Part shown: piece by piece, positions 1 through 10,596 of the stretch
Layout: each line of letters starts with the position of its first letter
How positions within the stretch are numbered: the first letter of the stretch is position 1
Source: Phellopilus nigrolimitatus
Taxonomy: Eukaryota; Basidiomycota; Agaricomycetes; Hymenochaetales; Hymenochaetaceae
DNA: 64,000 nucleotides
Assembly (NCBI GenBank): GCA_021029095.1
Contig: JAJOHG010000015.1
Coordinates: 248,001 to 312,000 of the forward strand
Direction of reading: 5' to 3'
The notes under the pieces: generated by a model
Database searches by the model: none
The model's input: the letters and a program-made list of their open reading frames with translations, nothing else
What the model was told of the DNA's origin: nothing
Program-made: the position numbers and the translations under genes

Positions 1-1847
1 CCGTACCAATCGAATCCATTATACATGCCTGCACGGACTGAGTCAGGCTAAGTTAGGAAGAAGAAAGTAAGGGAAACACACTGATGGCTTGCTGAGCGTC
101 CTTCGTAGTCTCGAAAATAACTGTACCAGAGCCCTTCGCTCGGCCATCAGCACCGATGTTGATGTCCGCTCGAACGATATTCCCGGCCGTGCGGAAAAGA
201 TCCTTGAGGTCCTGCCAACCTGCCTGGTACGGCAACTAGAAAGCCAAATGTCAAATGAGCATTCAAACTCAGAATTGCCTGTACAATGAGAAAAGAGAAG
301 AGAACTTACGTTGCCAACATAGAGCTGGTTTCCAGGGTTCTGTCCGCCACCTCCGCCACCTCCAAAAACATTGTGCGAAGCAGGACGCGGGGGAGGCTGA
401 GCATTGAATCCTTGTCCTGCCATTGCCATGCCAATCTTACCGGGAACGGGCGAAGCGCCAAATCTTGCTTCAGTTTCACGATCCTGTAGTGCAATCAAAT
501 TGCATTCAGAAAGTGCACAGGGTAAGTAAAAAAGTATGCCCTTACTTCTCGAATGAATACGGGCCTTCCCAGGAGCGGGACTTCGGAGAGTTCGCGGATG
601 GCGCGCTGCGCATCCTCTTGAGAAGCGAACTCGACAATACTGAAAATTCAAAGTTATAAAGCCTAACCTTGAGCAACATGGGATCCACTCACCCGCAGCC
701 TTTTGATACACCAGTGGGCGTAATCAAGACTTCGGCAAAAAGGACTTCTCCAGCTAGTGACCCCAAGAAAAACCCTCATCAGAAAAACCGTCCTCACAAC
801 TTTCAACAATAGTCATCCAGTAACCACGAAATACGAAGTCGAGAAAGAATCCGGCACGGCCATGCCCCCCAGATCTCCACGTCTCTGCCTCAACTATCTG
901 GCTCTGGCCCTCATCAAGGATCGCGCCAAATGCTAGCTCGAGCTAACTCGTGATCGGCATCGCGTCATAAACGTGCGTAAAAAAAACCGTGCGACGTTGT
1001 ATAGTGCTCCCTTCCGGCCCACTAACCACAACCGCTAACCGCCGTCGCTGAGATCCACACCACACAACATCGAAGAAAACCAGAAACAACACAACGAATC
1101 GGATCGGGATTCCCCCACCCACCTCCCCGCATGAATTCCATCAGGTCGCGATACTTGACATCGTAGCTGAGGTTACCGACATAAACACGGTTCTCGCGTT
1201 TGCTTTGCTTTGACATTTCCATTGCTTCGTCGTGGTCGGCGTTGATCGGCCCGCCTAGCGAGCGCGAAAACTGATCATTTTTGCGGTCGCGGCTACGCGA
1301 ACGAGAGCGCGACCTGGGTGAGCGCGTGCGAGTACGAGAGCGAGAGCGGCGAGAGCGCCGACGAGGAGATACGGACCGGCGACGAGGAGAACGAGAACGA
1401 GAACGGGAGCGCGAACGCCTCTTCGAGCGGCGCTGCAGATCGCCGTGAGTCTACTTGATATCAAACATCAGTAAATAGAGATAGTACTCACATCTGGCTC
1501 CCAATGGTCATTTCGGCGGCGGCCTACCGGAATAGAATGTCAGTATCGAGAAATAAAAATGTAAAACATGAAATAAAAGTCATCAAAAAATATTCTCAAC
1601 ACGCAATGCTACCACGTATTCAGCCGTGATATCATCACTCACCTGTTTCGCGCCTGTCGCGATCTCTTTCCCTCTCTCGGTCTCTGCTCCTGTCTCCACC
1701 TCTGTCGCGCGGGGCTCTGTCCCTGCTCTTGTCCCTGTCGCGCCTATCTCTACCCTTGTCGCGCTCTCCACCACTACCATTCAGGTCTCCGCGCACCAGA
1801 GACTTATCATCCAACAAATCCTCCTTATTCTTCATGTCAACGTCCAT
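1..1847 (-). CDS. SR/RRM mRNA-binding protein, Gbp2/Hrb1-like (3' end outside window)
   Basis: Likely a nuclear poly(A)-RNA-binding shuttling protein of the yeast Gbp2/Hrb1 type, which couples splicing and transcript surveillance to mRNA export. The start chosen is MDVDMKNKEDLL at 1847. Exon 1 (1847-1643) gives an acidic/DR-rich N-terminus. After a small exon near 1530, the next exon encodes an RS domain (runs of RSRSRSR) and then RRM1 with the RNP2 motif NRVYVGNLSYDV. RRM1 is split by an unusually long 369-nt intron (754-1122) between MEFMRG and AGEVLFAEVLITPTG. The next exon carries VEFASQEDAQRAI, a Gly/Pro linker and the RNP2 of RRM2 (NQLYVGN), followed by LPYQAGWQDLKDLFRTAG. The last visible exon restarts at base 28 with AISMYNGFDWYG, so the gene continues off the left edge. 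Domain order fits the Gbp2 family; the name rests on that similarity, not on a search. Confidence 0.85.
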
Positions 1848-2901
1848 GGTGAGTAAGTGCAGCGAGTGGGCTCGCAATGGTTAAGCTAGACTTTAGAACG
1901 AAGATGGTGGTGCTGAGCAATAAGACGACGCAATTTTTGTCTCTGACACCTTCTAAATGAAGAACGTTATGTCAGCGCTTTGCAAGCCTTTTGCAATTGA
2001 CTTCGGAGTCCTGTGCCCTCGTCAAGATATCCTACATTGTTCAACTTCTTGCGTACTATGGAATATGCATTGTATCATCTGCTTTTTCTGTTCGGCAACT
2101 TCTCGAATAAAAAAACGATTATGCCTGAGCGCGTTGAATAACGCAGATAATAGGCTTTTGCTTCTTCTGAGCGCCGTTTTCATGGTTTGAAAAAGGCCCT
2201 CGCTGGTTCATACCGGTCACTAATTCTGGCTCAAAATGCCCGTAATCTTCTGCTTACAGTTCGCTCTAAACGTGGATCTCCTCAAGATGACTCGAGCTAC
2301 GCCTTTACGACATTTTAATCGTGCTCCTCTCACATTTAATCGCAACGCACTTGCTCGTGTCTCTGATATTTTTATAATATAATTGGCACTTTCGAACTAC
2401 AGTGACCCCCAACTTCGTCGCGCGTAGCATAGCCTACTCGAGTATACTGCTTACGAAAGATCGGAGTTGGCCTTGAGGAAATCCCACCACAGAAGGTACA
2501 TACGCGTTCGCGTCTCGAAAAACCCATGGGCAGACTTACCGAAAAAGCTCGCTCCACATCGGTTTCAATGCTCTGACAGACTGACCGGACATTACTGTGA
2601 GCTTTTTCTTTATCTCAAAGATTCACGCCGTTAATAACCCTCTCCGAAAATGCAAACAGCTGCGCTTGCTCGTCCCGGCTAGATTTCGGCTAATTGACGA
2701 CCGGCAGGACAGATGCCGCATAGCAAAAAGCTTCCGCACGCTGGTAGACGTTCCTTCCGGCTCGACTCTTCAATCGATCGAGGACCTTGTGATCCCTGAG
2801 CATACAGAAGTCCCAATTTTCAGCGACAAATATAAATATTGGAGAAACTTACGATGCAGTACAATCTTTTCCCTGTGCCTAATCAGAGTACATCGAACAT
2901 C
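1848..2901. promoter_or_regulatory. Divergent intergenic region with SDR promoter; TATA-like box at 2831-2837
   Basis: This gap separates the leftward SR/RRM gene from the rightward dehydrogenase, so it must hold both promoters. A TATAAAT box at 2831-2837 lies 65 bp upstream of the dehydrogenase ATG at 2902, a plausible basidiomycete spacing. The ORFs here are short, lack conserved motifs and have no splice-consistent extension, so I see no gene. Confidence 0.5.
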
Positions 2902-3879
2902 ATGAGCGAGAAAAGCACTTGGTTCATCACCGGGTGAGTTGATGAATGCTTATATCCTTCTCGATGATTGTATCCTCTGTTTGACCACGCTTAAAGCGCT
3001 TCTCGCGGGATCGGCCTCGAATTCGTCCGGCAGCTCATAGAGGACCAGGCAAACGCTGTCATCGCATCCTGCCGGAGCCCAGAGACAGCGAGCGAGTTGA
3101 TCGCTCTGAAGAGCGACACCAATGCCAATGGAGAGTTGCACATTGTCAAGCTAGACGTTGCGGATGAGGATTCGATCCGAGTGGCTGCGGAAGAGGCCGG
3201 CCGAATTCTAGGAGAGAACGGATTGAATTACCTCCTCAACAACGCAGGTGTTGTGAGTTTCGACCTTGCAGCAGTTTTTATTTATTTATTTTCTACTTGC
3301 TCACAAAACTTCGCAAATGGATAGAATCCTGGGGAAGACGGGGCATTTGACTTCAACATTGCCAACTTGACGTTCTCGGTGCAGCATAATGTAGTCGGGC
3401 CGGCGCTGGTATCCCAATTCTTCCTCCCGCTTCTAAAGAAAGGGAAACGAAAAGTCATAATGAATACTACGAGCGGACTAGCTAGCATTGGATTAGACTG
3501 TGGTAAAAAATGCTGCACGTACTCGATCTCGAAGGCCGCCTTAAATATGCTCGTGAGCGTCCCTCCATTCTGTCTACAGTGTTACCGTTACAAAGTTTTG
3601 GGGGTCATTCTTTTCAGACGTACAAACAATCGAAAGAAGAGCCGGACATCATTGCCATCGTTGTCGATCCAGGCTGGGTCAAGACGAGTACGTCAATTAA
3701 TCACTCAGGAATCGCAAGGATCGGACTTACAAAAAACTTTTTTGGTAGAACTAGGCGGAGAGGGCGCAGTACTAGAGCCTCGCGAAAGTGTTTTCCCGTT
3801 CATTACATTTTTAAAGGGGTTGACAAGGGAGCACTCGGGGAAATTTTTCAATTATAAGGGTCAGCCATTGCCTTGGTAG
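2902..3879 (+). CDS. Short-chain dehydrogenase/reductase (classical SDR, C-factor/sniffer-like)
   Basis: NAD(P)-dependent oxidoreductase of the classical SDR superfamily; the substrate cannot be told from sequence. Five exons (2902-2933, 2997-3252, 3325-3552, 3618-3687, 3749-3879) join in frame to 238 residues, the usual SDR length. Intron 1 splits the cofactor motif TGASRGIG (TGxxxGxG). Further on are LDV (adenine-ring pocket), NNAGV, the catalytic Ser in NTTSGLASI, the active-site YSISK (YxxxK) and DPGWVKT after strand 6. The C-terminus GKFFNYKGQPLPW resembles the fungal carbonyl-reductase-like SDR group. All catalytic residues are present and no lesion is visible. It stands alone between an SR-protein gene and a repeat-rich gap, so context does not suggest a pathway. 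Confidence 0.9.
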
Positions 3880-4170
3880 TCTACTTCCGAAGACGTTGAT
3901 TGGCCCAGTAACCATACACACGTATATCCACACTTCTCAGCTCTAGACAAATAGAGATGCGCCAAGCACGATGCGGTTCACACCCCTACAATCAGTGTCT
4001 ACCAGACAACATTGTCCGCACGGTTTTAGCTTCGTTCTTAGTCTCTTTTCAAGTTGTAAGGACTCAATGGAAGTACTTATTGAAGCGGAGTTCGAAGACG
4101 CGTCGCGTCCGCTGACTCAGCGACCTTCTTTTCTTTTCTTGTGATCCATGAGATTGTATGTAAACCAGCC

Positions 4171-4199
4171 GAGAGTCCCAGGCTTCGCCTGGGACTCTC
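4171..4199. repeat. Perfect inverted repeat (13-bp stem, 3-nt loop)
   Basis: Positions 4171-4183 and 4187-4199 are exact reverse complements around the loop ttc. It lies about 290 bp past the dehydrogenase stop. It could be the edge of a small transposon relic or simply a hairpin; a bacterial-type terminator role is not expected in this genome. Confidence 0.8.
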
Positions 4200-4300
4200 T
4201 GGGTTCATGGACTCTCTGGGGGTGGACAACTCTGTGGGGTTGCTGCTTATAATATTATAGGCAATTCCTGAAAGAGGAAGTGCTGTTCTCTTTTAAATAC

Positions 4301-4546
4301 ACAGGTGGTGCCAAAAAGTGTTGAAGCACCATCCGAAAAGGAAAGCAATTCACATCTGCCATCCTGGGTGCTTTTTCTCCAGCATGTTTGCTTGCTATAT
4401 GCATGACACAACTTTTCTGGAGCTCAAGCATTTTTGTGGATGTATTTAGCGTGTGTAACTGGATTGCGACAGTGTGCGTGTCTCGCAGGCAGATGTGAAT
4501 CACCTTCCCTTTTGGGGGAAATGTCACCACTTTTGGTGCCACCTGT
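4301..4546. mobile_element. MITE-like element with ~59-bp imperfect terminal inverted repeats
   Basis: The left end (4301-4360, starting ACAGGTGGTGCC) and the right end (4488-4546, ending GGTGCCACCTGT) are imperfect reverse complements over nearly 60 bp, both running inward to a shared CACATCTGCC block. The 246-bp unit encodes nothing recognisable. No clear target-site duplication could be fixed. This is the size and form of a non-autonomous DNA transposon. Confidence 0.65.
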
Positions 4547-4801
4547 AAGATAACAGTTTAAACATTTCAAGGTTAAATAGCAGCTTGGAGATTATTTAAT
4601 TATTGCATGAATGAGGTTTACTTTGAAGCTGTATATTTTAGTGCTGTAGAAGATTGCCATTTAGGGGTTTATTTGGGCTGTTGTTGCCGCTTTGAGACTG
4701 TATTCTCTGATTTGCAGTGTTGCCGCTTTTAGATGTGCATTTATGATCTGCAGAGTTGCCGCTTTTGGAGGGAGGAAGGGGATTTGATGGATTTGATGGA
4801 T

Positions 4802-4836
4802 GACTAAAATGCGCATTTTAGTCAGCGCTGACTAAA
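4802..4836. repeat. Two overlapping perfect palindromes followed by degenerate tandem repeats
   Basis: A 22-bp palindrome (4802-4823, centred on GCGC) overlaps a 20-bp palindrome (4817-4836, centred on AGCGCT) through a shared TTTAGTC. Immediately downstream, 4837-4880 repeats a degenerate TGACTAATTC unit about four times. Three GTTGCCGCTTT-type repeats lie just upstream (4680-4770). No gene is supported here; the structure looks like the sub-terminal region of a mobile element. Confidence 0.7.
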
Positions 4837-5191
4837 TATGACTAATTCTGACTAATTCTGACCAATTCCGATCAATCCTGACAAAGAATTGATGCGGCTG
4901 TGTCGCAAGTGGCCGTTGCCTCTTTATGTTATGATAGGTATGGTCAGATATGGCGATCCAAGACGTGATCCAAAACGCGATCCAAACTCATGGATCGTGT
5001 CCTGGATCACTTTCATATCTGACCAGCACGATTCAACCAGCAACAGTGTTGTGCACTACATTGGGATCCCACGACCACAACCCCAATGGGATCCCAAATC
5101 CCAATGGGATTGATCGGCGTCGCAATGGGGTCATGGGATCGTAGGCTTGAGCTTGAGCTTGAGATTCTCAAGCTCAACTTTGAGCCCCCCT

Positions 5192-6652
5192 AATATGTTG
5201 ACTGGCATTCGGATCGCCGTGAGTGTTCCTTACTTTGTGGAAATTATATTCTTATTAACGGGGTTGCAACTGTAGGTGTCGCGGTGTCAAGCAAAAGTTA
5301 CTCGGCCTCTAACCGACGATGACTTTACTGCACGGCATAAGTATTCTTTTGACATGTGAGTATTTTCCGGTCTTCAAACCCATGCTTGACTGACAAGAAA
5401 ATCAAGCGTGGGCAATGAATTGACACCTTCGGCAAAATATGACTTCAAGTTCAAAGACTACGCACCATGGGTCTTCCGTGAATTGCGCGAAATCTATTTC
5501 GGACTCGATCCCGCCGATTATCTCCTTTCGCTTACAGCAAAGTACATTCTTTCTGAGCTTGGCTCGCCCGGAAAATCTGGCTCGTTCTTCTACTTCTCGT
5601 GCGATTATCGGTTCATCATCAAGACAATCCACCACACGGAGCACAAGTTTCTGCGGAAGATCCTGAAACATTACTACGAGCACGTCAAGAGCAACCCCCA
5701 CACATTGCTTTCACGATTCTACGGCCTCCACCGTGTGAAGCTTCCCCGTGGCCGCAAAATCCACTTTGTTATTATGAATAACCTTTTCCCTCCCCACAAG
5801 GATATTCACGAGACATATGATCTGAAGGGATCGACGGTTGGGCGCGAATATTCGGAGGAGAAAGCGGAGAAGAATCCGCGAGCAGTGCTGAAGGATCTTA
5901 ACTGGATAAATCGCGGGAAATCGCTCGAGCTAGGTCCGGAGAAGCGCGCACTCCTCACCGAGCAGATACGCCGCGATTCGGAGCTGTTAAAGAGCCTTCA
6001 CGTGATGGACTACAGTTTACTGGTTGGAATACACAACATGCAGCGCGGGAACAGAGACATGGTGCGGAATAACACATTGAAAGTGTTTTCGGTGAGTTTC
6101 TTCTTTTCGTTTTCAGTCTGTTAACGTAAGTTATTAAAATCGATTGCTTCTTTTTTTTGTCTAGCCACCGAAGATGCCACCTATCAAACGCAAGCCCACA
6201 GCGTTGAAAGGCTCTTCGCCGGAGGCTATCGCCATGCGAAAGGCGATGCGTGTGTCAGCACCGGAGCGTTTGGGTGCTCAGGACACTTTGAACTTACCCG
6301 AGGAGGATACTGGCGACCGCCAGCAGTTTATATTCTACCAAGATGAAGGCGGCTTGCAAGCTACCGATGAGCAGAACCAGGCGGCTGATGCGATATACTA
6401 TCTCGGTATCATCGATATCTTGACACCATACAGCTTCTTGAAGCGCGCAGAGCACGTCTGGAAGGGTTTATCTGCTGATCGCGTGAGTTACAGATTATCC
6501 CAGTATGTAGCCTATTATGTGGCTTACCTTTGTACCCTTTTCAGCACAAAATTAGTCCTGTACCTCCATCTGAATACGGCAACCGCTTCTTCGAGTTCAT
6601 GAAAGCGGTGATGCGCGGTGGTGACGGTGGCGCCAAGTTCAAGTCCGAATAA
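5192..6652 (+). pseudogene. 5'-truncated duplicate of the PIP 5-kinase gene (kinase domain only)
   Basis: A copy of the 3' part of the gene at 26357-29027. It begins inside exon 1 (only about 29 nt retained), so the roughly 400-residue N-terminal region and the start codon are missing. The remaining exons and splice sites match the intact copy. From [10 protein letters not shown] to LKVFS, about 230 residues, the translation is identical by eye to the full gene, including the DLKGS and MDYSLLVG motifs. The last exons (PPKMPPIKR onward, ending GGAKFKSE) are also open. I see no frameshift, but no in-frame Met precedes the catalytic core, so a normal kinase cannot be made. Expression from an adventitious upstream promoter cannot be excluded. 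Confidence 0.88.
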
Positions 6653-6902
6653 TTTTTTTATTTCGCACTCATCCACATTGTCCCTCTTTCCATACATACC
6701 ATTCTCAGATCCTTACCGCATATCTACTCTATTCACCGCAAGACGTCTCTCTGCTTATTGTTCGCTCTTCATTATTTTTCACAATTCATTTATGTACTGC
6801 ATACAAGGCTTATAACATATCACGCGTCCCCTCAATCTCTTTTCGAACTCACGGACCTTCGGCTCTTTTTCTGTGTCTCAGACCCTGCTATGCGAGGCTC
6901 AT

Positions 6903-7104
6903 CCGAATTTGAGGGAAATAGTTCTTGAAAACAGAGATGAGTGCGTCCAGGTAGCAAAGCTGTGTGCAGCTTACGGGTACTGACGCTGGTGATGTCAGCG
7001 CAATTATCATTTTTGACGCTACCGACGTTAGTCGGCTGCCCGCGCTTGAGGAGGTCCAACTTCTCCAAGTTGAATGGCCAACTACCGAGTACGCTTCCAC
7101 TTAA
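6903..7104 (+). pseudogene. Remnant of an F-box/LRR-like gene, 3' end (left arm)
   Basis: This is the left-arm counterpart of the relic at 25194-25921. Readable pieces are LREIVLENRDECVQVAKLCAA and, after a one-base frame change near 7000, IIFDATDVSRLPALEEVQLL running to a TAA at 7102-7104. It keeps 64 bp that the right arm has lost, but its 5' part was removed by a deletion whose junction (6900-6904, CATCC) is a 5-bp microhomology in the right arm. The leucine-rich style is typical of agaricomycete F-box proteins; the family assignment is tentative. Confidence 0.5.
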
Positions 7105-8006
7105 ATGTCTATCTCTCATCTATACATAGCGAATTCATATCATGATTCCGCGGTTTTTATTTGCAGGCATGATATAAAACAGAAAAACTGGTCCGGGGTG
7201 AACGCTGTAGAAGCTCTGATGGCCGAAGCGAAAATATCCGTTCTAGACAGGGAAGGAAGACGCTGGAGACCTCGCGCGCAGCGAAGAAGGTAATGGTGTC
7301 TGCATGCAGTATTGTAAGACTTGTCCTGTTGACATCAAATATTCTTTTCCTTTAATCATAATGCTAAATGCTTAGCCTGTATCTTAATCTGTCTATGCCT
7401 CCTTCGGCGCAGTCTTGAGAAGGATCTGAAACCTGAATGTAGTGCTACCGAAGGCATAATATTGAAGCGGAGTTCAAAAGACGCGTCGCGTGAGAAACAA
7501 GGACGCGTCGTAGCTCGTGATGCGTTGCCCCACTAATTCATCATTTTGCATCGATTTATGTAATAGACGGACTTTCAAACTATTTCGGCAGGTTCTTATA
7601 GTTGTATCAATATTCGATTTGAGATATTGAAGCTCCTGAGACTGTTGTTGTCCTGTCTTACTGTTGGCTTGCTTTCGCAATCATCCGAAGGGCTTTAAGC
7701 TTACAGTAAAGAAATACTTTACTTTTTTTTCCTGTCAAGCAAAACCGCCGACGCAACGACACGAAGCCGGGCAAGCGCTGATGCCTCAGCCTCCCTTTTT
7801 TTCCCTTTTTGCAATTTATAGTGGACTACAGACGCCGAGGATTTGCATCTGCCTGAATCCACATTCGTTCACAAGATGCTGAGAGCATATAATCACGCTT
7901 GTCTCACGCGCTTTGTGGGACATAGAGATACCGTCTTCCCATCACTTATGCAGGCAGGTACAATCTAACAATCCACTCAATACCATCCATTGCTTTCTAC
8001 CATAAC
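7105..8006. other. Gene-free part of left arm; contains empty transposon site near 7370
   Basis: Noncoding DNA shared with the right arm (22893-25193). The position equivalent to the transposon at 23515-24929 reads straight through as a single TA here. A motif starting ATTGAAGCGGAGTTC and ending GACGCGTCGCGT (7461-7491) also occurs outside the duplication at 4079-4108. No gene is supported. Confidence 0.7.
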
Positions 8007-10513
8007 CTACTGTGGGACAGACGGCGCGACGCTCTTCCAGAACCTGGTACATATTAAATCAACTGCTAGATCCTCGCAGAACTTATTGATTTACTCACGC
8101 GCATCTTTCCAACAGGTTGGGGTCGGTCTTAATTGGCCGGATGTCCGGCCGGAAGCCCTCCGTCCTATTGAAGAGCATCTCTGTTTGCCCGTCGACGTAT
8201 AGATCCCAATTTGGCGTGATGATATTGGCGACGGGATGTTCATTCGGATCGAGCGACTTTACGAACCCCAGGAAACCGCCAGCGAAAGACGCAGAGAATT
8301 GGGCATTTTTGAACGGAGGACCTCTACAGGGAGGATAATTTTTTTTTTATCAAGTGAGCGAATACTGAATATTAGCATTATGAGCTTACGTCGTCCCTGG
8401 GAAGTAATAAGCGACGTCGCTCCCATGTGTACCAGGCGGAATGGCAAAGAGACCCTATGAAATACACTTAGATCGATATTTATGAGCTGCAATCAATCTT
8501 ACTTTGCGCGCGCGGCCTTGGAACGCATTGAGCAACAGATAGGTCGGGCAAATGAAGATCGCTGAAGATTATGAATTAAGTGAGCATTTCTATGACCAGC
8601 ACGAGTCAAAAAACGCACATTCTCCCATGATACCGATCGCCTGGTCATTGACCGTGTCTAGACCTATTCCGGTGTACTGGCTGACGGTCTCGTTGATCTG
8701 GGTTTCGTTAAAGAGCGGGAAGAGCTGGGTGACGTAGTCGGTTATGGACATCTCCTCGGAGAAAGTCGAGTTGACGAAGATGGTGCCTTCGAAGGTGTTT
8801 GTCACGGAAAGGAGCATGTCCTGACATGAAGTTCAGTAAGCTCCCTTTTTCTTCCAATTATTACACGGAACGTACGCCGTTCAGTTTCCCTCTCGAGATC
8901 GTCTCGACTGGCCGCTCGACGATGAACTCGCCATCAACGACAGGGACTGTAACGAATGTCCCAAAGAACCCGGCTTTGTTTATGAGTACGTTCGCATTCT
9001 GGAGGGTCCCGGCGTCAGCGTCGACGAGACATTCGAAAGTGCTCGTTGCGTTCGCGCATCTGTGAAAGGACGCCAGATATGAGAAAAAAAAACAAGGTTC
9101 GAAAAGGTGAATATCGGGCTTATTCGAGGCTTACCCAGAGAGTTGGACTGTCTCGGAGTAAAGTTTCTGGATGCTCGCATGTCAGCAACCGGAGAATAAC
9201 TCGTGGAAACTCCCGGCCTACTTCAGGGATAGGATCGTTGAAGCGATACTGTGATGGCAGAAACGTCGAGCTGGTCATCGCGGCCCGGAAAAGCGGAGGA
9301 TGTGTATTCCCATTGTGGGTAACCAGGTGCTGCAAGACCGAGCCCGCACCTAAATGTCGCTCTCAATCTTGCTGCAGATAGCAGGCTTGAATGGTGTAGT
9401 TTCTACGTACCTGCTGACTCCCCCCAAATGGTCACCTTTGTTGGGTCTCCGCCAAATAGATGGACCTACGAGAAAGACAAGATTAACAGTCTTGGCAAAT
9501 GCCAGGTCAAGTTAAAATTACTTACAAACTGCTGAACCCACTGGAGTGCGAATTGTTGGTCGACTATTGCGGAGCTTCGAATTAGTATCATCGACTTCGC
9601 CCCCAGCCAATATAGAAATCGACTGACGCAGCCCAGCGTTCAAAGCACCGTTCTCCTTGACTTCAGAGCCTGGGAGAAAGCCTATGTATAGCAAAAGTCA
9701 CGACAGAACAGGGAAATGATGAGACAACGAATTTCAAGTGCAACTGCGACCAAATATCGCGCACCGAATACTCCGAGGCGATATTCGAGTTCGATGGCAA
9801 CGATCCCACCACCGGCCTCGCGAACGAGGTCAGCACCGCTATCGCTTGCAGTGGTGCCTCCAACATAGCTACAAGACAAATGTCATTAACATCCTAACAG
9901 AGCAACTAAGGGCCTACCCTCCACCATGAATCCAGAAAATGACAGGCATCCTCGCTGCGGAATTGATCGGTCCAGAAACGTGTACGCTGAGTGTTTTTCG
10001 TTATTAAAGGAAGGAAGGTGATCAGTATTAAGCCAGAGGCTTCATTCCGGACGATTATGAGCCTTAGAAAAGAAAATCCTCACTTTAAAAAGAGACAGTC
10101 CTCAATTTGTGTGTTCTGTCTCTGCGTTATTGTCTTCGACTGGCTTCTGAAGGGCGACGTGATGCTAATTCCCCTTCCAGCATGGGGGCACCCATGCGGC
10201 TGTGTGTCGGCCATCTGTATGCCATCAGAAGACATGTTGAGCGGTGCTGCAGGTGCTTGGAAGCGAAGTTTTCCTGCATGAGCGCATGCGGACGCGGTTT
10301 CGTCAAAAGCGATGCTCTTAAAGCAAGCATTGGAATAAGGAGAGACTGACCGACAGGCGGAGCAGCATAGCGGATGCTGAGGAAGTTCGTGATGTTGGAG
10401 GTGGAGTTGAATGTCCCCTGGTACGTCGCGTACCCAAGGTCGACGATCTGAGGAGAATCGGCTCGAGTCAAAGAAAGAAATCCGAGCGCGACCAGGACGC
10501 CGAAACACTTCAT
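8007..10513 (-). CDS. Secreted type-B carboxylesterase/lipase (left-arm paralogue)
   Basis: Extracellular alpha/beta-hydrolase of the carboxylesterase type-B/lipase family. The start MKCFGVLVALGFLSLTRA at 10513 is a signal peptide. The exon pattern mirrors the right-arm copy and every exon inspected is open to the stop at 8007-8009. Motifs: EDCLFL (signature 2), IHGGG oxyanion hole, the nucleophile elbow GESAG with an intron after the Ala, a candidate acid residue in NTFEG and a candidate His in GTHGSD. Length should be near 534 residues, as in the right copy. It differs from that copy at scattered residues (for example near RPIKTDPNLL), yet reading frame and catalytic residues are kept. A TATAAAAG box sits at 10589-10596 (minus sense), in DNA not shared with the other arm. 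Substrate unknown. Confidence 0.9.
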
Positions 10514-10588
10514 TTTCGCGACACACTTCAATCAAGGAGTAGCCTAGATGCGCGGAGAGAGTACGTGCAGATCATTGGCCTACTCCAG

Positions 10589-10596
10589 CTTTTATA
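10589..10596 (-). promoter_or_regulatory. TATA box for left carboxylesterase
   Basis: TATAAAAG on the minus strand, 76 bp upstream of the ATG at 10513. It lies outside the duplicated block, whose homology stops about 20 bp upstream of the ATG, so the two esterase copies have unrelated promoters. Confidence 0.5.

Larger units (their letters stand above)
5192..10533 (+). repeat. Left arm of large inverted segmental duplication
   Basis: This segment matches the reverse complement of 20366-27819. Homology starts at AATATGTTGACTGG inside PIP 5-kinase exon 1 (5192, against 27819) and ends about 20 bp upstream of the esterase ATG (10533, against 20366). Shared order from the outside in: kinase 3' part, kinase 3' flank, F-box/LRR relic, esterase 3' flank, esterase. 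Compared with the right arm it lacks a 1,415-bp transposon and about 775 bp of F-box/flank sequence, and has 64 bp extra. These three differences account for nearly all of the 2.1-kb length difference between the arms. Confidence 0.93.
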
